From Phalacrocorax aristotelis (taxonomy: Eukaryota; Chordata; Aves; Suliformes; Phalacrocoracidae), in contig NC_134282.1 of the NCBI RefSeq assembly GCF_949628215.1, positions 2,649,001-2,713,000 of the forward strand: a stretch of DNA of 64,000 nt, written 5' to 3'. Numbering within the stretch: the first letter of the stretch is position 1; the number at the start of each line of letters is the position of its first letter. Made by a program: the position numbers and the translations under genes. Under the pieces are notes generated by a model. The model made no database searches and had not been told where the DNA came from. It saw only the letters and a list, made by a program, of their open reading frames with translations. Shown here piece by piece: positions 49,906-61,972 of this stretch.

Positions 49906-52343
49906 TTCCTGTTTCAAGACGAGAACGGATCTAAATAAATACTACCCAGAGACCCCTTACTTTCTTTGAAGGCTGCAGTGATTTTTTTAATAGTGCTGTG
50001 TAAAAATGACATATGTGAAATACAGTGAAATGTGTTGGAGTCTTCCAAGACCGAAGATTAAGTAAATATGATTTTACTCTGTATACTAAATCTGCTGATG
50101 AAGAAGCTAAGTTCTCATCAGCGACAGTTACAGTAACTAGCTTGCCTGCTTTTCTCATGCTGGGGATAATTCTGCCTTGGAGATGTTACCTCTTGATATC
50201 TTTTTTCCACGACAGATGTTTAAGCTGATACTTCCTTACATGACAAGAGTGAAAATAGACCTAACATCAGTTGCATTTGATGGAAACCCCCTGATATCAA
50301 TGTAACTCGTAGGGACCCCTTTATCTTACCTCTCAGACAGTAGTTTGGCAGCCCTATATATGATAACGTAAGAATAATTGCTTATTACATTTCTGCTGTA
50401 ACATACAAGCATTGTGTAATTCAGCATTAATGTCTGACAACCCAGCTGTCATCTTTCCAAAAATACTTGCTGGCTGACTACTATAGCTTCCCCTGCTTTT
50501 ACTTCAAACCACAGGAAGAGATTCTGCTCCGGGGCATTTTGACAGGGTGTTACCTTTTGAAAAGACAGATGTTTGTGCAGGAACTCGCTGATGGTTTTAA
50601 GGCTTATGCACACGTTTCAATAAGCAAGTGCTAAATTACTTGCCAGGTCCTGAGTTAAAGTTCAGGCTAGGATGTCTTCTAGAGAAATACGTCAGTGACA
50701 CACACAAAAAAGTTTCAGAACACCTTTTGAACAACAAGGAAAGCCAAGTAGCTCTGGCTTAAAGGCTTATGCATGTGAAAGGACACTGAGAATGTATTAA
50801 GTAGATGGAGTTGCCATTCTCTGCCCTTCTCCATTTCATTTCCCAAGAGAAATACTTCCAAGGGGGGACACAAATAATTCCTCACCTTATAAGGGATTTT
50901 ATTATTTGAAGTAGTATGATAGTCTTCATTGACCCAACTTTGATTTGTAAGCTGATGATGAAATTAATTTGGCCTTCGGTATAACCACAATTAACTTCTC
51001 TGGAAGGGAGGTGACACGATGCCTCGCAGTAAAAACCGTCTCTCTGCAAGGAGCAGCACAGGGCCTTACGTGCCCTTTGAGGCTTCAATAAACTTAGGTC
51101 AGAGTGAAGTGGTTCGCCTGCCTCCGGCTGGTCCTCTGCAAAGGGTGGAATTTCATCTTGGAGGATAAATTATGGAAATCCTTTTGCATCAGAACGACTG
51201 ACTATTATCTGATGGGGGAATTTAATTTCTCATTCAGTTTCCATATAATGGACCGAACAAAGAACTGGAAGATGACACTGATTGAACAGTGTTTAATGTT
51301 CTTTGTTTAGAAAGTCTGGTTAACCTGTCACTGCTAAATGAATATGTGTGTTGTGTCTGTGTGTACTTTAGACTCTGTCTTGTATTAATAAATGGAAGTA
51401 GGATAAACTACTTGAGCTTTAAAATTACTTACAAGAAAATACACGAAACACTCCTCTCCCTCTTTTAATCTGGCAATTACTTATTGAATGAAAGGGTGAG
51501 GAGGAAGAAAGAGAACGGAAAACCAAAATAGGGATCCCAGATTTTTTTAATATTCTGAAAAATCAGTCTTCTGCCATTAAATTACCAGAACACCAATCTG
51601 AGGACTCTATTTCTAGGAAATTTGCTCAGTAGGATCACTTAAAGTCATTCTGGGATTACAGACAAGCAAACATAGGAAAATAATTCAGAAAATTCGTATG
51701 AGCTGTGGGGAGGCAGTTGAATAAAAGAAAAATACAATACCATTTATATAAATAAACTAAAAAATATATGTACCTATATGTACGCATATGCATACAAAAA
51801 CCTGATGAAACTTCGAATTTGCAAACTGTTCTGTGCAAAGATTTTTTTTCTATCTATATAATCTAGTTCTTGGGACAAAAAAAAGACCACTTTAAGCAGA
51901 ACAGCTTTGCAAGATAGAACCTAACAGTATTTCTCCTTATGCCAACTGGTCCATCCCATTCAGTTAACCACATGATTAATTTTAAGTTTGGATAATAGGA
52001 AAATAAAATGAATTTAAAAAGCTCAGTTGTCTGACACTGGAGTTCTGATGCAGTCTGATCCTGTCTGCCTTGTTAGGAGCTGGAAAGGGTCATGGGCACT
52101 GGCAGCATTGATTCCAGCTACTGGAAGGAAATTTTATTGGAACAATTTTGATTTTTTTTGACAAAAATAAGACTTTTCTGTATGAAAATTACATTTCTGC
52201 TTCCCCTTGTCTTCTTTAAATTACACTCCTCCCACTGTACCTCCTGCCCTAGCTGGAGAACCTGAAGCAAAGACTCCCTAGCTGCTGGCTTGGAGGCGCC
52301 TGCAAATGCCACCTTCTATGCACATACCAAGGGCTACACACTT
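49906..52343. other. Unique AT-rich sequence, no gene seen
   Basis: No recognised gene or repeat; a TA/TG-rich microsatellite-like patch lies at about 51755-51795. Confidence 0.5.
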
Positions 52344-52500
52344 AGAATCACAGAATCATTAAGGTTGGAAAAGACCTCTAGGATCATCAAGTCCAACCCA
52401 ACACCCCCATGTCTCCTAAACCATGCCCTGAAGTGCCGCGTCTACACGTCTTTCAAATACCTCCAGGGATGGCGACTCCCCCACCTCTCTGGGCAGACTT
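52344..52500 (-). mobile_element. CR1 LINE 3' end
   Basis: The left end is the reverse complement of the CR1 3' tail (AGAATCACAGAATCATTAAG), followed by GTTGGAAAAGACCTCTAGGA, TCATCAAGTCCAACCC and CCAGGGATGGCGACTCCCCC. About 157 bp remain, so it is a strongly 5'-truncated copy. It belongs to the same subfamily as the copy at 54501 by the shared GTTGGAAAAGACCTC wording. Confidence 0.95.
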
Positions 52501-52684
52501 CTTACATGCTGCTTCAAGGTACTTCATAATTATTTCTGGCACGTTTGCAGGTGAGGAAGGCATCAGCAGCAGATAGTTAGCAGGGCAGTAGAGTAGCTAT
52601 TAGTAGATCAAGTTTTTATTTCCTCCTTTTCCTCTGACCAGCTATTCAAAGCAGTATGAAAAGCCACAAGTATTCCCTGGAGAG
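52501..52684. other. Spacer
   Basis: No feature is recognised. Confidence 0.5.
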
Positions 52685-52704
52685 AAAAAAAAAAAAAAAA
52701 AAAA
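52685..52704. repeat. Run of 20 A
   Basis: A20 followed by GAGAGG. It might be a retroposition tail, but no source sequence is visible to its left. Confidence 0.9.
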
Positions 52705-52825
52705 GAGAGGAAAAAATCGAAGCATTTCAACATTAAAACACTTTGACTTCTTTGTTTGTTAAAAAAAAATATTTAAAAATACCCTGTATATTTTTTTCAG
52801 AGCTCATACTGCTTTAAAGTAAAGC

Positions 52826-52844
52826 AAAAAAAAAAAAAAAAAAA
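52826..52844. repeat. Run of 19 A
   Basis: A19 followed by GAAATTAAATATATT. This is a second A run, starting 121 bp after the end of the first. Confidence 0.9.
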
Positions 52845-53840
52845 GAAATTAAATATATTTTTTTCATTGGATTAGATGGGCACCTTTGAAGCAATTCTTG
52901 CCAGTCTCCCCACTGACTGCGAAGGGGCTTGCTTGCAAAATTCTCTTGAAGCGCGTGAAGCAGATTCCTTTCGCACGAGCCCGAACGGGAGGTGCACACT
53001 GAGATCACACAACGCGCTGCGCTCCCTAAGGGGGCTGCGTGATCAGACCAGAGCTAATGCAGAGTAAGCCCCCAGCGTGCAGGGGACAGACCTCGGCACC
53101 AACTGTTTTGCTCTAGATTCACTCGATGGAGACGAGCCAGGCCTCGCCTGTGCCGTCCCACAGGCAGGGATTGTCTGCAGAGGCCAAGGACCTCAGTGGA
53201 GGCACAGCCGCTCTACAAACACAAACATTAAAGAGCCGATGCATTTGTTTGGCTTTGAAATTCAAACAATAGCGACATTTTAATAGAACAATAGCTTTTG
53301 AATTTCTTTAGGGCAAACTAGTAAAGTAGCTGCATGTGGAAGGATTTGCTAACAGCTGGAGATAGTTGAAAATGCACCCTCCTACAAAAGTAAGAAAGAA
53401 TTGGCCCGTAGCCCCTGCAGTATTGCAGAGATTTGAGATAATCTTGGAGAAGATACAGGCTTGCTTTGCACATATGTTCTAATTTCAGAATAAACTGCAG
53501 CAGGTGATGTACTCTCCGGCTCCACTCCTCCCTTTTTTTTCTAAGGATTTGGCGTTCTCAGTGGATACCTGATGGTACACCAAAGAAGGACGTGTATCCT
53601 AGGAATGGCAAGTACCAAGCGGCTTGTCCCAAGCCATAGCTGTATGCAGGGTCGCTGTAAAAACGACAAGCTCAAGAAGACTCAAGCACGCTGCGTATGC
53701 AATTCAGACTCCTTCGCTTGCCCTCCGTTGCAGTGCAGAGGATACCCAGCCTTGCATTGCTCACGAGGGAATTTCAGCTGAGCCAGGCGCTCTCAGAGGC
53801 AGCCTCCGTCACCTCTCTGCAGGCAGCTTGCTGTGCGGGC
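52845..53840. other. Unique sequence, no gene seen
   Basis: GC rises from 52,900 onward. Short open frames of 60-100 codons are present without recognisable content. Confidence 0.5.
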
Positions 53841-53850
53841 CGCGCGCGCG
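53841..53850. repeat. Short (CG)5 run
   Basis: Five perfect CG steps lie within a GC-rich stretch (about 53820-53860). It is a short Z-DNA candidate. Confidence 0.7.
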
Positions 53851-54500
53851 TGCTGCTTTCCATCGCCTTCTCCAGGGAGCCTTACGGCATCTTCAGGGAG
53901 GACGAGTGACAGTGCCCCAACTGTAGTTCTTAATTATTTTCCAACTTTGACAATTAATAACAAATAAGTCCTGTCTAATCAAGTGGGATTTCAAGTCCAT
54001 GGTCTAAACTTAATTTACTGTACTTTCATAACAGTAATTCTTTCCTTTTCCTTTCCCTGAAGGCACCCTCTTCCTTGAATTCTGGGAGGTGAAGATTAAG
54101 CTGACAGATGGTATCAGCAGAAGAATGATTATGAGTTTAAAAAACCTTGATATTTTGGCTTAGTACACCATTTTTCATGCAAATACTGACATGGATATTA
54201 GCATCCAATTAAGAAAGTATAAAACTATGCCATTCTGTTACAGTTTATGTTACAATCATTTAATGTTTCATTAAAAATACTGTGAAAGACTGTTCTGAAA
54301 GGGATAAAAATCAATGATGTATATGTCACTTCTGCTGCTTTGCTGTTCTGCTCCTGTGTGGTCGTGAAAATGGGCTATAGATCCCTTTAAATTATTCTGT
54401 TAAGATGAGTTGCTGCTCCCAATTTTGGGTCCTATCCTTACTAAAAGGATCAGCTTACATCATGACACACTACCTGGTGTTAAAGTAGTGCTAGTAAGGT
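53851..54500. other. Unique sequence, no gene seen
   Basis: GC-rich at the left and AT-rich after 53,930. No gene or repeat recognised. Confidence 0.5.
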
Positions 54501-54924
54501 AGAATCAAAGAATCATAGAATCATAAGGTTGGAAAAGACCTCTGGGATCATCAAGTGCAACCCACAGCCCAACACCCCCATGGCTCCTAAACCAAGTCCC
54601 CAAGTGCCACCTCTACACGTTGTTTGAACCCCCCCCCAGGGACGGTGACTCCCCCACCTCTCTGAACAGCCTGTGCCAGGGCCTGACCACTCTTCCAGTA
54701 AATAATTTTTCCCTAATATCCAACCTAAACCTCCCCTGGCGCAGCTTAAGGCTGTTTCCTCTCGTCCTATCGCTTGTTACTTGGGAGCAGAGACCAGCCC
54801 CCCCCTCACTCCAGCCCCTCTCAGGCAGCTGCAGAGAGCGAGAAGGGCTCCCCTCAGCCCCCTCTTCTCCAGGCTAAACCCCCCCAGCCCCCTCAGCCGC
54901 TCCCTCAAAAGCCTTGTTCTCCAG
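54501..54924 (-). mobile_element. CR1 LINE 3' end, 424 bp
   Basis: The left end carries the reverse-complemented CR1 tail with repeated octamers (AGAATCAAAGAATCATAGAA, then TCATAAGGTTGGAAAAGACC). It continues through CCAGGGACGGTGACTCCCCC, ACAGCCTGTGCCAGGGCCTG, TTCCTCTCGTCCTATCGC and TTCTCCAGGCTAAACC, and stops at TTGTTCTCCAG (54924), the 5' truncation point. It is well preserved and so relatively young. The overlapping open frames at 54620-55007 are repeat-derived. Confidence 0.96.
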
Positions 54925-55708
54925 TGTTAAGTGTTAACTCTTCTGCAATTTCCCTCCACGTGTCTTCACAGAGTACTTCGACGCAGTTAAGGTTGAAAGG
55001 CTTCTGATGAACCCAGACTGATTTGTTTCTCTAGGTTCTAAATGTGTATCACTTGTTCATTGGACAAGGCCTGTCAGCGATACGTGCTAGCCAGCAATTT
55101 AAACACCAAAACCAACTGGTGATCTCCATGAACATGTTTTTAGATGTCTTCTCTTAATTCCAGTGCATCAGGGTAAGAAAATAAGGAAATAAAGTCCACT
55201 CAGAAGTCTGAGGAACAGTCATGAATAGGTAGGAAGAAAATCAAAGCCAGTCAGACATTTACCTGTGGCTGTGGGGGTGACTGCTGGAGACATTATTTGG
55301 CGGCACGCATTTCTTCGCTTTTGTGAGGTGTTTGCTCTATCAGTAGAGGGGGGAAACAACTTTTAAGTTAAAGAATTAGTACTTAAAAACTTAAAGTCTG
55401 ATTTTTTGGCCAAAGGAAAGAGACGACCGGGACTTCATGCTAGCCTTCCTCTAATTTCCCCATCTTTTGTAGTATAGAGGCTCTTGTGAGGCTCAGCAGT
55501 GGCTAAGGAAAAGGAGAGATTGTGAAATATCCAGGGAACTGCAGCCCAGGCTGGGAACCCATAGATAAGAACAAAGACATCAATCAAACTAACACAGACA
55601 CATAGATGACACTATTGCAACATTTCTAAAATATTTTTGTTGCCCACGTTTTCAGAAAAGACAAGATTATCAAATAGCAAGGTTTGATTTTTGGTTTGGA
55701 TTGTTGTT
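54925..55708. other. Unique sequence, no gene seen
   Basis: Nothing recognised. Confidence 0.5.
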
Positions 55709-55733
55709 CCCCCACCCCCACCCCCCCCACCCC
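55709..55733 (-). other. Minus-strand G-quadruplex candidate
   Basis: Four C tracts of 5, 5, 8 and 4 bases are separated by single A residues. The minus strand therefore has four G runs with 1-base loops, a very favourable G-quadruplex arrangement, and the plus strand could form an i-motif. Confidence 0.75.
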
Positions 55734-55751
55734 GAGAAAACCCGTTTTCTC
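55734..55751. repeat. 8-bp inverted repeat beside the quadruplex tract
   Basis: GAGAAAAC and GTTTTCTC are perfect inverted arms separated by CC, immediately after the C-rich tract. A 2-base loop is too tight for a stable hairpin without opening the closing pairs, so this may be just a near-palindrome. Confidence 0.7.
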
Positions 55752-58700
55752 AGCACTTCCACTGAAAATTACACTCGCTGGTATTAGAAGTAATGCTCTG
55801 ACTTATCGTAGTATCACTACATTCACATCACGTTTTAAAAATAGGGAATAAATGGAAGGGAACTTCCCAACCTCACACTGATGTGAAGTCAAATATGAAA
55901 TACACTATGTTTATTGTAATAACTTCAAAATCTTTCATCCGACTTAAGTATTTCTCCCTGTAAAGAGCATTACCTAGTTCGCTAAAAATTAAAATCAAAT
56001 TCATGCTTTGGAATGTCTTTACAAAGTTTTCTAATGAAATGTCTTGATAATTTTCAAATATTTTCCAAGGTGGTTTTGAGTCAAAAAAAATCAAGCCACT
56101 GTTTTTCATAAATGTCAGGTTGTTAATATGCTAGATTTTGCTATTTTAACCAAGAAAAGTGTAATGCAAAAGGTCTTGACCAACTATAGCTATATCAATG
56201 TACCTTTTTCTCGTAGACAGGCAGAACGTATAAATCTCCTCCTTCTCATTACATCTATTGTCAGAGAACAAAACCTAATAAGGAAAATTATTCAAATCTC
56301 ATGAAATGCTGTTTTGATGAGAAACTTTTAAAAGTTTAGAGATGCAACCCCATTATTTAGTAAATTATTTAAGCGTTACATGACAGATAAGCCAGGGGCA
56401 AGCTAGCACACACTGTTAAGCACAGGCCATAAAATAACGCACCTTAACCATCTCCTCACAGACTGCACTAACTCGCATTAGTCCTCAAGTTGAGAGCACG
56501 CGCTTGGACAAGCGTCAGGGCCCGACTTACCAAACTGTCAGCTGATCAGCTCAACAAGCCTGCAATTTCTAGGCTAAGAAATCTGTGACACGTCTCCTTC
56601 TTGCTGTCTTTTTTCCCCTTTCTATGAAAAGTAGACACCAATCCTGCCTCCTGCGGCTTCTGACATACTGGAAAGCAACCGTTGGGCGTACAAAGGGTGA
56701 CTGACCTGTACGGATCAGTCTGTAAAAACAGTAGTGGAAGTTGTGGGTGGTGAAAAAGAAAGAGCGCTGCCACGCAATGTTGCACCATAACTAGCAACAG
56801 CTGGGTTGCAAGTATTGCTTGCAGGTCGTCGTCTTTATTCAGAGGTATCAAACTCTCCAGCGGGCAATTCATCACCTCTCTAATCCTATTAGCAGTAATG
56901 GAAAAATGCCAAGGCATTTTCCACAAATCTTCATTAGGTCTCTTTGAATTCGTATAGCATCCAAGATTAGAGTGCAACCTTAGTCAAGAACAACGCCTGT
57001 TAGTCAACCAAAAAATCCAACCCTGTGTTAGAGAGGCATTGCCAATCCTAGTGCTAAAGCACAAGGACGACAGAATATCAAAACTTTTTATTTGGAGATG
57101 TTGAAGCTTATTTGTTGTATTTATTTTGCACATGGGTCAGTAACAAGATTGTGCTTTGAGTCCGTGCTACGGAGGCAAGCTTCACAGTAACTCCTAGGAG
57201 CCATTACCTTTGTCTCTGATAGCAAAAGCTACTTGAAAATGCTTTAAGATTTGAAACACTGGTATAATAACCAGTCGCCTGGCTGATTTTGCAAACTCCT
57301 CTTGTAAAATTTTCAGAGACTGATGTACATTTTCATGGTTGGTACGGAGGGTAGGAAAAAGTGTGCTTGCATGCAGCGGCTAGAAGCTAGACAAATTCAA
57401 ATTCAAAGGAGTCTATTACAGATAGGTAGCCAGCAGGACACTTTACCTAGGGAAGCAATGTATACTTACGCGCCTAAAATCTTTGTAGGGGTTACTCATT
57501 TCATTCAAAGAGCAAATATTTTAAACCTTTTCTTCCAAAAAGTCAAAATGCTGTCACCTCAAAAAGGATAAAAAAAAATCAGAACATTTTTTCTTAAGCG
57601 GAATATTTTGACATCTTCTTTGTCCCATTACTTCAGGCTTTTTTAGCAGGCCCCACGACGTGCCGTGCTCGCCCCGTTCCAGGAGGAAGCCTGCGGGAAC
57701 CCAGCGTGGACAATGTAAAACAAAGCAGCTGCCTACTCTGTAGAAAATAAAGAACGTGGGGAATCATGCTGCACCGTTTAGTGCCTCCTGTGGTTTTTAT
57801 TCGTCAAATATAAGTCAGCAGTCGTACAATATCATTTAGTCCTAAGTGACCTGTTCTTTTCAGGAGGGATTCAGCCACAGGATGCAGGCGGGGGCTGTTC
57901 ATCAGGCTGGAGATAAGGATGTAAGTGAATACTCTGCTGGATCAGCCCAGCGCCGAGAGAGAGGTGAGCCATGAATAAAACTTCTAGCCTCTGTAAAGGG
58001 ATGCGCCTGCCATTTATCTCACACTGCATTCTGGCAAACAAAACTCAAGGGAGGATACATTAGAGAATAATCAGACGAATGATCTGCAGAGGTTCTTATG
58101 TTAATGTTATCTATTTACCCTCAAAGTATGCTTTTAGCTAAATGCCTTTTCAGTTCCCTTCCTGGGTGCCTAGATGAATAAAAGGGTGATAATGGCACGT
58201 TCATTATTTTAGGAACGTATTTACACCTTAACGAAAGGGCTCTTGGGGGCACAAAATACAGGGATGCAAGTGCTTAAACTAGTAGAAAAATATTTTGTGG
58301 ATTGTGTAAGAAACAAAAACATAAACCGCTCACCAGGCTTTCATCTTCATCTTAAAGAAAAAAAACCACCAAACAGTAATGAGATTGATAAAACAGCAGT
58401 CAAACTTCATCCTATCATTGTGCCCTAGAGACTATTTCTATAAGTTACGAGGAAGGATCCTGCAGTTGAATTTTTTGTACAACCAGGAACTGAGGAATTT
58501 GTTTCCATCCATGAAATCCCACTGTTTTCTGTTGTGACAAATATCATCTCCTAAAATGACGACTGACTTGTCTTCAAATCCATAGAGCCACCACAACAAT
58601 GTATTTAAAAACTTGGGGCTCTCTGATCTTAACCATTTTAAATAAGGTTTATCTGCTGTGGTACATTAGATTTACTTACGAGGATATGGAGTGGCCAAGT

Positions 58701-59081
58701 TCTGGTCTCACGTTCTTCTGGACAGTTCTCAGGTCAGTAACCAGCAAGATGCAGCCTCTGAAGTCTAACAGAGGAACACAGTAAGGTTTTTCCCTTCAGA
58801 TGGCCTTTCTTAATTTGGCATTTGGTAATAGGAAAAAAAAAAACCTTAGGAAAAAGGAAAACTGGGGTTGAAATGCAAAGTCAAAATTTAAAACAATGCA
58901 AAACACTGCAGCATGCCTACATCTGATCTAAGGAGCCTACAGAATTAGCACAGTGAGCATATGTTCGTGTTCAAAGATAACAGACATTTTTGATAACTCT
59001 CCCTAAACTCACTTCATCTCCGATTTACATATTTAAACGTTCTTTTTTTTTTTTGAATGACTGAAATGAGGGTCATCATTT
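55752..59081. other. Unique AT-rich sequence, no gene seen
   Basis: No recognised repeat. The 143-codon minus frame at 56546-56977 has no domain I recognise and no flanking splice evidence that I could establish. Confidence 0.5.
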
Positions 59082-59123
59082 CATCATTTGTACGGGAATA
59101 TACATCATTTGTACAGAAATATA
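59082..59123. repeat. Two-copy 21-bp tandem duplication
   Basis: 59082-59102 and 59103-59123 are 21-bp units (CATCATTTGTAC..GAATATA pattern) with two differences, preceded by an extra CATCATTT. Confidence 0.85.
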
Positions 59124-59690
59124 CACGCAGCTTTCATTTACGTAAATGTTTAACTGCAAATATTGCACCTCAAATCTTACACAGTAAACCTGTATCAAGT
59201 TGCTCATTTTCTTATCCAGTAATTTTTGTAATGTATAATTATATTTTCTTTTCCTGCATATGTGTCAAAACTCTGTCTGCATAAATGATACTTGAATCTC
59301 ATTCCTCCACATCTGAGTTCACTAATTGTTGGATCTATTTTCTCTCTTCTCCATAATCTTCATTTTTAAACTCCTCAGCAGAGTCCAACCTGGACAGGAG
59401 CAATCTAGCTGGCTTAAAGTTTTTTATCAGAACTTGTATGTTTCCGTGAATAATTTAGGAACGTCGTAATTCTTCTAGCACAAGCCTTTTCTGCTAAACG
59501 TTTCTGACTAGCTCAAGTCTTAGCCATGACTAAAGACCATTTGGTCTGGACAGACAAATAGGGTGATCTAACAGCATAAATCCCATAATTCCATTAAGAG
59601 CATTGGTAAATGCCTAGAAATCACAAAATTATCTTAAAACATTGTAGAAGCTTCTTCAAAATGCAGATGTCTCGTTTTTCTTGTTATATG
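59124..59690. other. Unique AT-rich sequence
   Basis: No feature is recognised. Confidence 0.5.
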
Positions 59691-59726
59691 TGGTACTCGT
59701 AGGAACCATGGTATTCGTGGGAACCA
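59691..59726. repeat. Two-copy 18-bp tandem duplication
   Basis: 59691-59708 and 59709-59726 are 18-bp units (TGGTA.TCGT.GGAACCA) differing at two positions. Confidence 0.85.
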
Positions 59727-61906
59727 CACAGGAACAATCGCAATTTTACTTATAAAGAACTAATTTTAAAAGTCAGGCCTTCCTAAGCAGCTAATTGTGC
59801 TTAGTTATGATAAATAACCAAGGCCTAAGTACATTCTGCTAAATGTAACATTTCGGCTGTGACAATTTCTGTCTGGTATTTGGCTAAAACACGAAGCAAT
59901 ATTTCCAAGCTGGCCTTTGCTGTAGACGCGTTTCCATCCAGAACCAGCTAGCCCTTCTGGCTCGCTCACATCTCCAGCTGCACCACTAACTTGGAGGCTA
60001 ACACCAGACTGGAAGCGGGGCCTGACAGTGCTCTGTACATATCTAAATGCTTCTTCTAACTGACGGGAAAAGTATCTCCTCCCTTTAGACTTACCTTTTC
60101 TTTGCTAAAGTGAGCCCTGGTTAGGCTCCTAAAGTCAAATTCCACATCAAGATATCACAGATACTCTTATTAGGATGGATAGATCTCATGGCATTTGTAT
60201 GAGAAAAAGCTGGACATCTAATCAGGTTCGGTTTGGAGCTGCACTTACGTTCCACACGTAATTATCCTCTGCAGGCCAGGGGAACTTGCCAAAGGCGCTA
60301 CTGTAGCTTTTTATAGCAGGTTATGTACTTGCATTTTATATATGACTCTCTAAAGAGACTTCAGGGCAATACTGGAGAAGCAAACTGCATTAGTTGCTGT
60401 GCCAGTGGATATGCAGCTTCCATGGCTTCAAACAATGTTTTCTCTTTCTTGGGAAGTTTTAAAAATCCTACATCCATTTTTTCACTTTGGCTACACTGTT
60501 AAAAGCAAACAAAATATCGTGCGCAGCATTAGAACGTATGCGTTAGCTCTGTCATCATTCACGCTCCTGGTTAACTAAATCCCTGCGGTCATTTGTCAGC
60601 GTTAGGAAGCACCCAGCGTGAGTGCAGCCAACCATGCCATTCGAGGTGCTGAACGCCGTGTATACCTGCCTTCCCAGAAAGGCTTGGAGCAGTGGATGAG
60701 CTCATTACGACTAGAGGGTTAGATAAGCATTTTGAGGCCTTTTGCTGTTTTCATATTCAGTCCTTTGCACTGGCTGCCAAAGGCGCTTTCACACTGCCAG
60801 GAGTGAACAGGGTTAATTTGATTCTTTCCCACTATGAATACTAGAAAAAGTACCAAAGCATCTCCAAGTATTGTGATATTAACTGCCCCTTCTGTACACG
60901 GGACAGTGGGGTTTTCAGACAAATCAAATGATCCCTCAGTTCTTTTCCACTTGCTACAGGTCCTGGTCCCCCCACTGGCAGAGCTATTGCCATCAAAGTT
61001 CTTCACCTCACAGTAAGGACTGCAGCAAGAGGCACTTGGGCACTAGTAGGTCTCACTCCTGTAATCTGTTCCCTTCTCTCAGACCCATCCCCTCACTCAC
61101 TCCAGTCTCAGGACTTTCTTTCACTTGCCCTTAACACCACATTGTCTATTACCCACCTCGTTCCCTCCAACGAGACGCGAGAGCAGCGGAGCCGTCCGGA
61201 GGAGAGCAGCACTGCGGGGCATGCTTTCATTGACAGTTCACCCAGGAAAAGCTGCTTTAGCTGCAAGGAGAGAGAAGCAGGGATAAAGGCTCATCAGGGC
61301 TGGAAGAGCACAAGGTCCGTAGCCGGTTGCCCGAGAAGGCGCATGTGTATGTTCCAGATTATACGGCACAGCTAACGGAGAGGGGATTTTTTTTTACATC
61401 AGGGTGTATTGAACACCACTCTGTATTCATCAACTCCACAGCCAATGGTGAAGACACCACCATTAAAACAAGAGGTTTAGGCTCAAATGAATGCTGTGCA
61501 TTTTAGAAGTGGTACCGGTGAGATAGGCTCAAAGTACTGAGAAAGGGTTAAAATTGAATGTGTACGATAATGGTTAGGACTTCACGGGACTCTGATATTC
61601 TGATAGAAACTCCTTCTCCCTGCATATTTATTTTCTCAGTCCTTGAGAAAGGGACTAGCAAATATTTCGGGTAAAATGACGTAGAAACAATGTTGGAATT
61701 TACTACCAAAACTGAAGAATGAATGTTATCCAAAAAGGAGTGAATACACTCTTTCAAATATTTAGTTGATTTCTACAAAATAGAATAAATCACTTATCAA
61801 CGCAGTGGGTTTAGTGCTAAAGAAAATACCTTGTTTTTATGAAGGACATGCCACTCAGTGGAGCAAAAAAGCCCACTTGGCTGGCAGTGAAGGCCAGACA
61901 TAATTG
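59727..61906. other. Unique sequence, no gene seen
   Basis: Short open frames only. A CpG-containing patch lies at about 61168-61222 without other support. Confidence 0.5.
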
Positions 61907-61972
61907 TTTTTATGTATACATAAAACATATATATTAAAAACCATATATATAAAAACATATATATATGTTTAG
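61907..61972. repeat. TA-rich tract with an 18-bp perfect palindrome
   Basis: The tract has several TATA and CATATATA units. 61953-61970 (AAACATATATATATGTTT) is perfectly self-complementary, and ATGTATACAT lies near the left end. It could extrude a cruciform. No known site is implied. Confidence 0.8.

Noticed and set aside
52685-52844. A20 and A19 runs as tails of a processed pseudogene
   Set aside because: No gene-like sequence precedes either run and no target-site duplication is apparent.
56546-56977. 143-codon minus-strand open frame
   Set aside because: No domain recognised, no flanking exon signals established, and composition is unremarkable.
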